Shown in pieces: positions 62,052 through 64,000 of a DNA stretch of 64,000 nucleotides. The position numbers and the translations under genes were made by a program. Source of the DNA: Pelagibacterales bacterium SAG-MED20 (lineage in GTDB: Bacteria; Pseudomonadota; Alphaproteobacteria; Pelagibacterales; Pelagibacteraceae); assembly GCA_014653975.1 (NCBI GenBank), contig JACWDR010000001.1:90001-154000 (forward strand), in the 5' to 3' direction. A model generated the notes under the pieces. It did not search any database, was not told the origin of the DNA, and saw only the letters and a list, made by a program, of their open reading frames with translations. Each line of letters starts with the position of its first letter. Within the stretch, counting starts at the first letter, position 1.

Positions 62052-62564
62052 ATGAATTTAAAAAAAAACCTCGTTTTTTTAGGCATGATGGGGTCTGGAA
62101 AATCCTCTATAGGCAAATTAGTTTCGAAAAAACTAAATATTAAATTTATTGATATAGATAATATAATTGAAGACATGATGAATATGAGTATTTCAAATAT
62201 ATTTAAAGAAAAAGGAGAAGATTATTTTAGAAACCTAGAAGAGAAAGTTACACTTAAAAATTTAAAAATGAATGATACTGTTATTGCTTTAGGTGGTGGC
62301 AGTTTTATTAATGAAAAAATTAGAAAAGAAATTTTAACTAATCACTTATCTTTTTGGCTTTTTTGGGATGATACCATCCTAATTAAAAGAATTAAAGGTA
62401 GTAAGAAAAGGCCATTGGCTGTTAAATCAAAAGATCATGAAATAAAACAGTTAATTAAAAAACGTTCAAAAATATACCAAAAAGCAAGATTTAAAATAAA
62501 CTGTAATAAACTTACAAAAACTGAAATAGTAAAAAATATTATCAATATTTATGAAAGCAATTAA
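62052..62564 (+). CDS. aroK: Shikimate kinase
   Basis: A 170-aa P-loop kinase of the chorismate pathway. Walker A is GMMGSGKSSIGK (residues 12-23), the shikimate-binding Asp is in FIDIDNIIED, and FRNLEEKV and ALGGGSF follow. The lid region has SKKRPLAVK. It overlaps aroB by 14 nt; aroK-aroB pairing is classical, and aroA lies elsewhere in this window. Confidence 0.95.
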   Translation: MNLKKNLVFLGMMGSGKSSIGKLVSKKLNIKFIDIDNIIEDMMNMSISNIFKEKGEDYFRNLEEKVTLKNLKMNDTVIALGGGSFINEKIRKEILTNHLSFWLFWDDTILIKRIKGSKKRPLAVKSKDHEIKQLIKKRSKIYQKARFKINCNKLTKTEIVKNIINIYESN

Positions 62565-63657
62565 ATTACAAGTTACAACCGCAACTCAAGACTATCCAAT
62601 TATTATTGGAAAAAATATTTTTAATAAACTAAATAGACTTTTAAGAGAAAACTCTATTAGTTTTAATCAATGTTTAGTCGTTCTAGATACTAATATTCCT
62701 AAAAAAATAACAAATGAAATTTTGAATTTTCTACCTAAAAAAAAAATAATTAAACATTATTTTAATGCTAGTGAAATAAATAAAAAACAAAAAAGTGTTG
62801 ATAGAATTCTGTCAATACTTTTAAGTAAAAATTTTAATAGGAATGATTGTTTGATTTCTATCGGAGGGGGCATAACTGGAGACGTATCTGGCTTTGCTGC
62901 TAGTATTTTTAAGAGAGGTATAAAGTGGGTTAATATTCCCTCTACTCTTCTAGCTCAAGTGGACTCATCAATTGGAGGAAAAACTGGAGTAAATAATATG
63001 TATGGTAAAAATCTCATTGGAACATTTTATCAACCAAACTTAGTCTTATCAGATATTAATTTTTTAAAATCACTCCCTAAACGAGAAATCATATGTGGAT
63101 ATGGAGAAATTTTAAAACATTCTTTAATTTCAGATAAAAGATTTTTTTTATTTTTAGATAAAGTTGGATCTAAGATTTTAGAATTGAAAAGCCCCTTTAT
63201 AGAAAAAGCGATTTATAAAAGCTGCATGATTAAAAAAAAAGTTGTTGAGTCTGATGAAAAAGAAACTAGCTTAAGAAAGATTTTAAACTTCGGTCACACA
63301 TTTGCTCATGCATACGAAGCTACACTTGGATATTCAAAAAGACTAAATCATGGTGAAGCTGTTATATTAGGTTTAAAAACAGCGACAAAATTTAGCCAAT
63401 TAAATAAAATTTTAAGCATTAAAGAGTATAAATTAATTGAAAATCATTTAATTAAGTTAAAACTTCCTAGAAATATAAATAAGTTTTTCAAAAAGAATGA
63501 TTTAAAAAAAATTTTATTATTTATGAAAAAGGATAAGAAAAATAATACAAAAAAAATAAACTTGGTATTGCTTAAAAGAATTGGATATCCGATATACAAA
63601 TTACAATTTAACGAAAAAATAATTAATTCTTTTTTAAAAAAAGAATTAGACAAGTAA
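62551..63657 (+). CDS. aroB: 3-dehydroquinate synthase
   Basis: A 368-aa NAD- and zinc-dependent cyclase converting DAHP to dehydroquinate. Motifs are ISIGGGITGDVSGFAASIF, IPSTLLAQVDSSIGGKTGVN, CGYGEILKHSLI (zinc Glu), and LNFGHTFAHAYEA and LNHGEAVILG (zinc histidines). Full length. It overlaps aroK at its start and the convergent bolA gene by 12 nt at its end. Confidence 0.97.
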   Translation: MKAIKLQVTTATQDYPIIIGKNIFNKLNRLLRENSISFNQCLVVLDTNIPKKITNEILNFLPKKKIIKHYFNASEINKKQKSVDRILSILLSKNFNRNDCLISIGGGITGDVSGFAASIFKRGIKWVNIPSTLLAQVDSSIGGKTGVNNMYGKNLIGTFYQPNLVLSDINFLKSLPKREIICGYGEILKHSLISDKRFFLFLDKVGSKILELKSPFIEKAIYKSCMIKKKVVESDEKETSLRKILNFGHTFAHAYEATLGYSKRLNHGEAVILGLKTATKFSQLNKILSIKEYKLIENHLIKLKLPRNINKFFKKNDLKKILLFMKKDKKNNTKKINLVLLKRIGYPIYKLQFNEKIINSFLKKELDK

Positions 63658-63906
63658 TATTTGAATCGAGTGAATGTACTCTTTTAATTCAACATCTAAA
63701 ATATCATAAACTTTTTTTGTTGATTGTATTCTGTTTAATTTAGATAATTCTAGAGATTTAATCGTTAATTTTAAATGAAATTTACCTTCTTGATGGCCTT
63801 TATGACTTTTATGCAAAAAACTCTTGTCTTCAATTATTATATCCTGGATAATAATTTTTGCATTAAGCTTATTTTTAACAATTGCAATTAATTCATTTAT
63901 ATTCAT
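63646..63906 (-). CDS. BolA family protein
   Basis: A BolA-like protein of 86 aa from ATG 63906 (MNINELIAIVKNKLNA); the track start at 63933 adds nine atypical residues. The class II KH-like fold shows IIIEDKSFLHKSHKGHQEGKFHLKLTIKS with the His residues that join Fe-S glutaredoxins, and KVYDILDVELKEYIHSIQI. Such proteins act in iron-sulfur cluster handling and iron regulation. A divergent J-domain-type gene starts only 25 bp away. Confidence 0.88.
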   Translation of the reverse strand: MNINELIAIVKNKLNAKIIIQDIIIEDKSFLHKSHKGHQEGKFHLKLTIKSLELSKLNRIQSTKKVYDILDVELKEYIHSIQILLV

Positions 63907-63931
63907 AAATATTGTTTTATTATTATATAAC

Positions 63932-64000
63932 ATGAAAAATATTTGTGATTGGAATAATTGTTTTGAAATTGGTGAATATAGAGCACCAGTTGAAAAAGAT
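63932..64000 (+). CDS. J-domain-type (DnaJ family) protein, start only
   Basis: Only 23 codons lie in the window: MKNICDWNNCFEIGEYRAPVEKD. The CDW..C...GEYRAP pattern is the N-terminal zinc-binding-like start of the alphaproteobacterial J-domain protein usually divergent from bolA. The J domain itself would be beyond the window edge, so the call rests on this short motif and on synteny. Confidence 0.7.
   Translation, partial: MKNICDWNNCFEIGEYRAPVEKD

Noticed and set aside
1-64000. CRISPR array, insertion sequences, prophage or toxin-antitoxin loci
   Set aside because: No regularly spaced repeats, transposase, integrase or phage structural genes were found on either strand.

Overview
The window is a stretch of a SAR11-type (Candidatus Pelagibacter / Pelagibacterales) alphaproteobacterial chromosome. 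The evidence is very low G+C content, almost no intergenic space, many TAATG/ATGA stop-start overlaps, a SAR11-like 16S rRNA 5' part, alphaproteobacterial synteny (ffs-dnaX-ybaB-recR; trpF-trpB-trpA-accD-folC-trxA; murA-DUF2948-hisD-infA; argD-argF next to gcrA), and a tandem glycine riboswitch in front of malate synthase, an arrangement described in SAR11. I see no insertion sequence, integrase, prophage block or CRISPR array. This is core chromosome, and most of the interest lies in altered catalytic motifs, RNA-gene junctions and very small genes.

Layout. 1-902 is the 5' part of a 16S rRNA (minus strand), followed by its leader and probable promoter. 1.2-9.7 kb holds an M23 peptidase, a DUF4167 protein, prmC-prfA, ispG, lysC, ubiG, a DUF1178 protein and argJ. 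9.8-13.4 kb has secA converging on an accA with a C-terminal membrane tail. 13.5-15.9 kb is the tandem glycine riboswitch and glcB. 15.9-20.2 kb (minus) is recR, ybaB, dnaX, the SRP RNA gene, pheA and kdsB. 20.3-25.5 kb holds a membrane-anchored cytochrome c, argF-argD, an ABC-2 permease, gcrA and an NDUFA9-like protein.

25.5-37.9 kb is a long plus-strand run: ribonuclease D, kdsD, lptC, lptB, aroA, cmk, rpsA, ihfB, pyrF, trpF, trpB, trpA, accD and folC. Several of its enzymes have substitutions in normally invariant motifs (cmk P-loop lysine, TrpB catalytic Glu, AccD zinc knuckle, FolC P-loop). 37.9-41.7 kb has trxA, an exonuclease I, a PD-(D/E)XK nuclease, rmuC and a small membrane ORF.

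41.7-49.5 kb (minus) has two groups. The first is tRNA-His-hisS-hisZ-hisG. The second is a tightly packed unit from two tiny lysine-rich ORFs through dcd, murA, DUF2948, hisD, infA and tRNA-Phe to a cold-shock gene. 49.6-57.9 kb has tRNA-Thr, a TVP38-family protein, rpmH-rnpA-yidD-yidC, an argB broken at an A8 run, a HAD phosphatase, dapD-dapE, an HDAC-like deacetylase and a SET-domain protein. 57.9-64 kb has truA-fmt-def, an unrecognised 586-aa exported protein with a 61-aa membrane protein, aroK-aroB, a BolA protein and the start of a J-domain-type protein.

Together the genes cover amino-acid synthesis (Arg, His, Trp, Phe, Lys/DAP, shikimate), fatty-acid initiation (accA/accD), envelope synthesis (kdsB, kdsD, lptB/lptC, murA), Sec/YidC protein export, and translation/replication housekeeping. 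All statements come from reading the sequence and from family knowledge. No database search was run.
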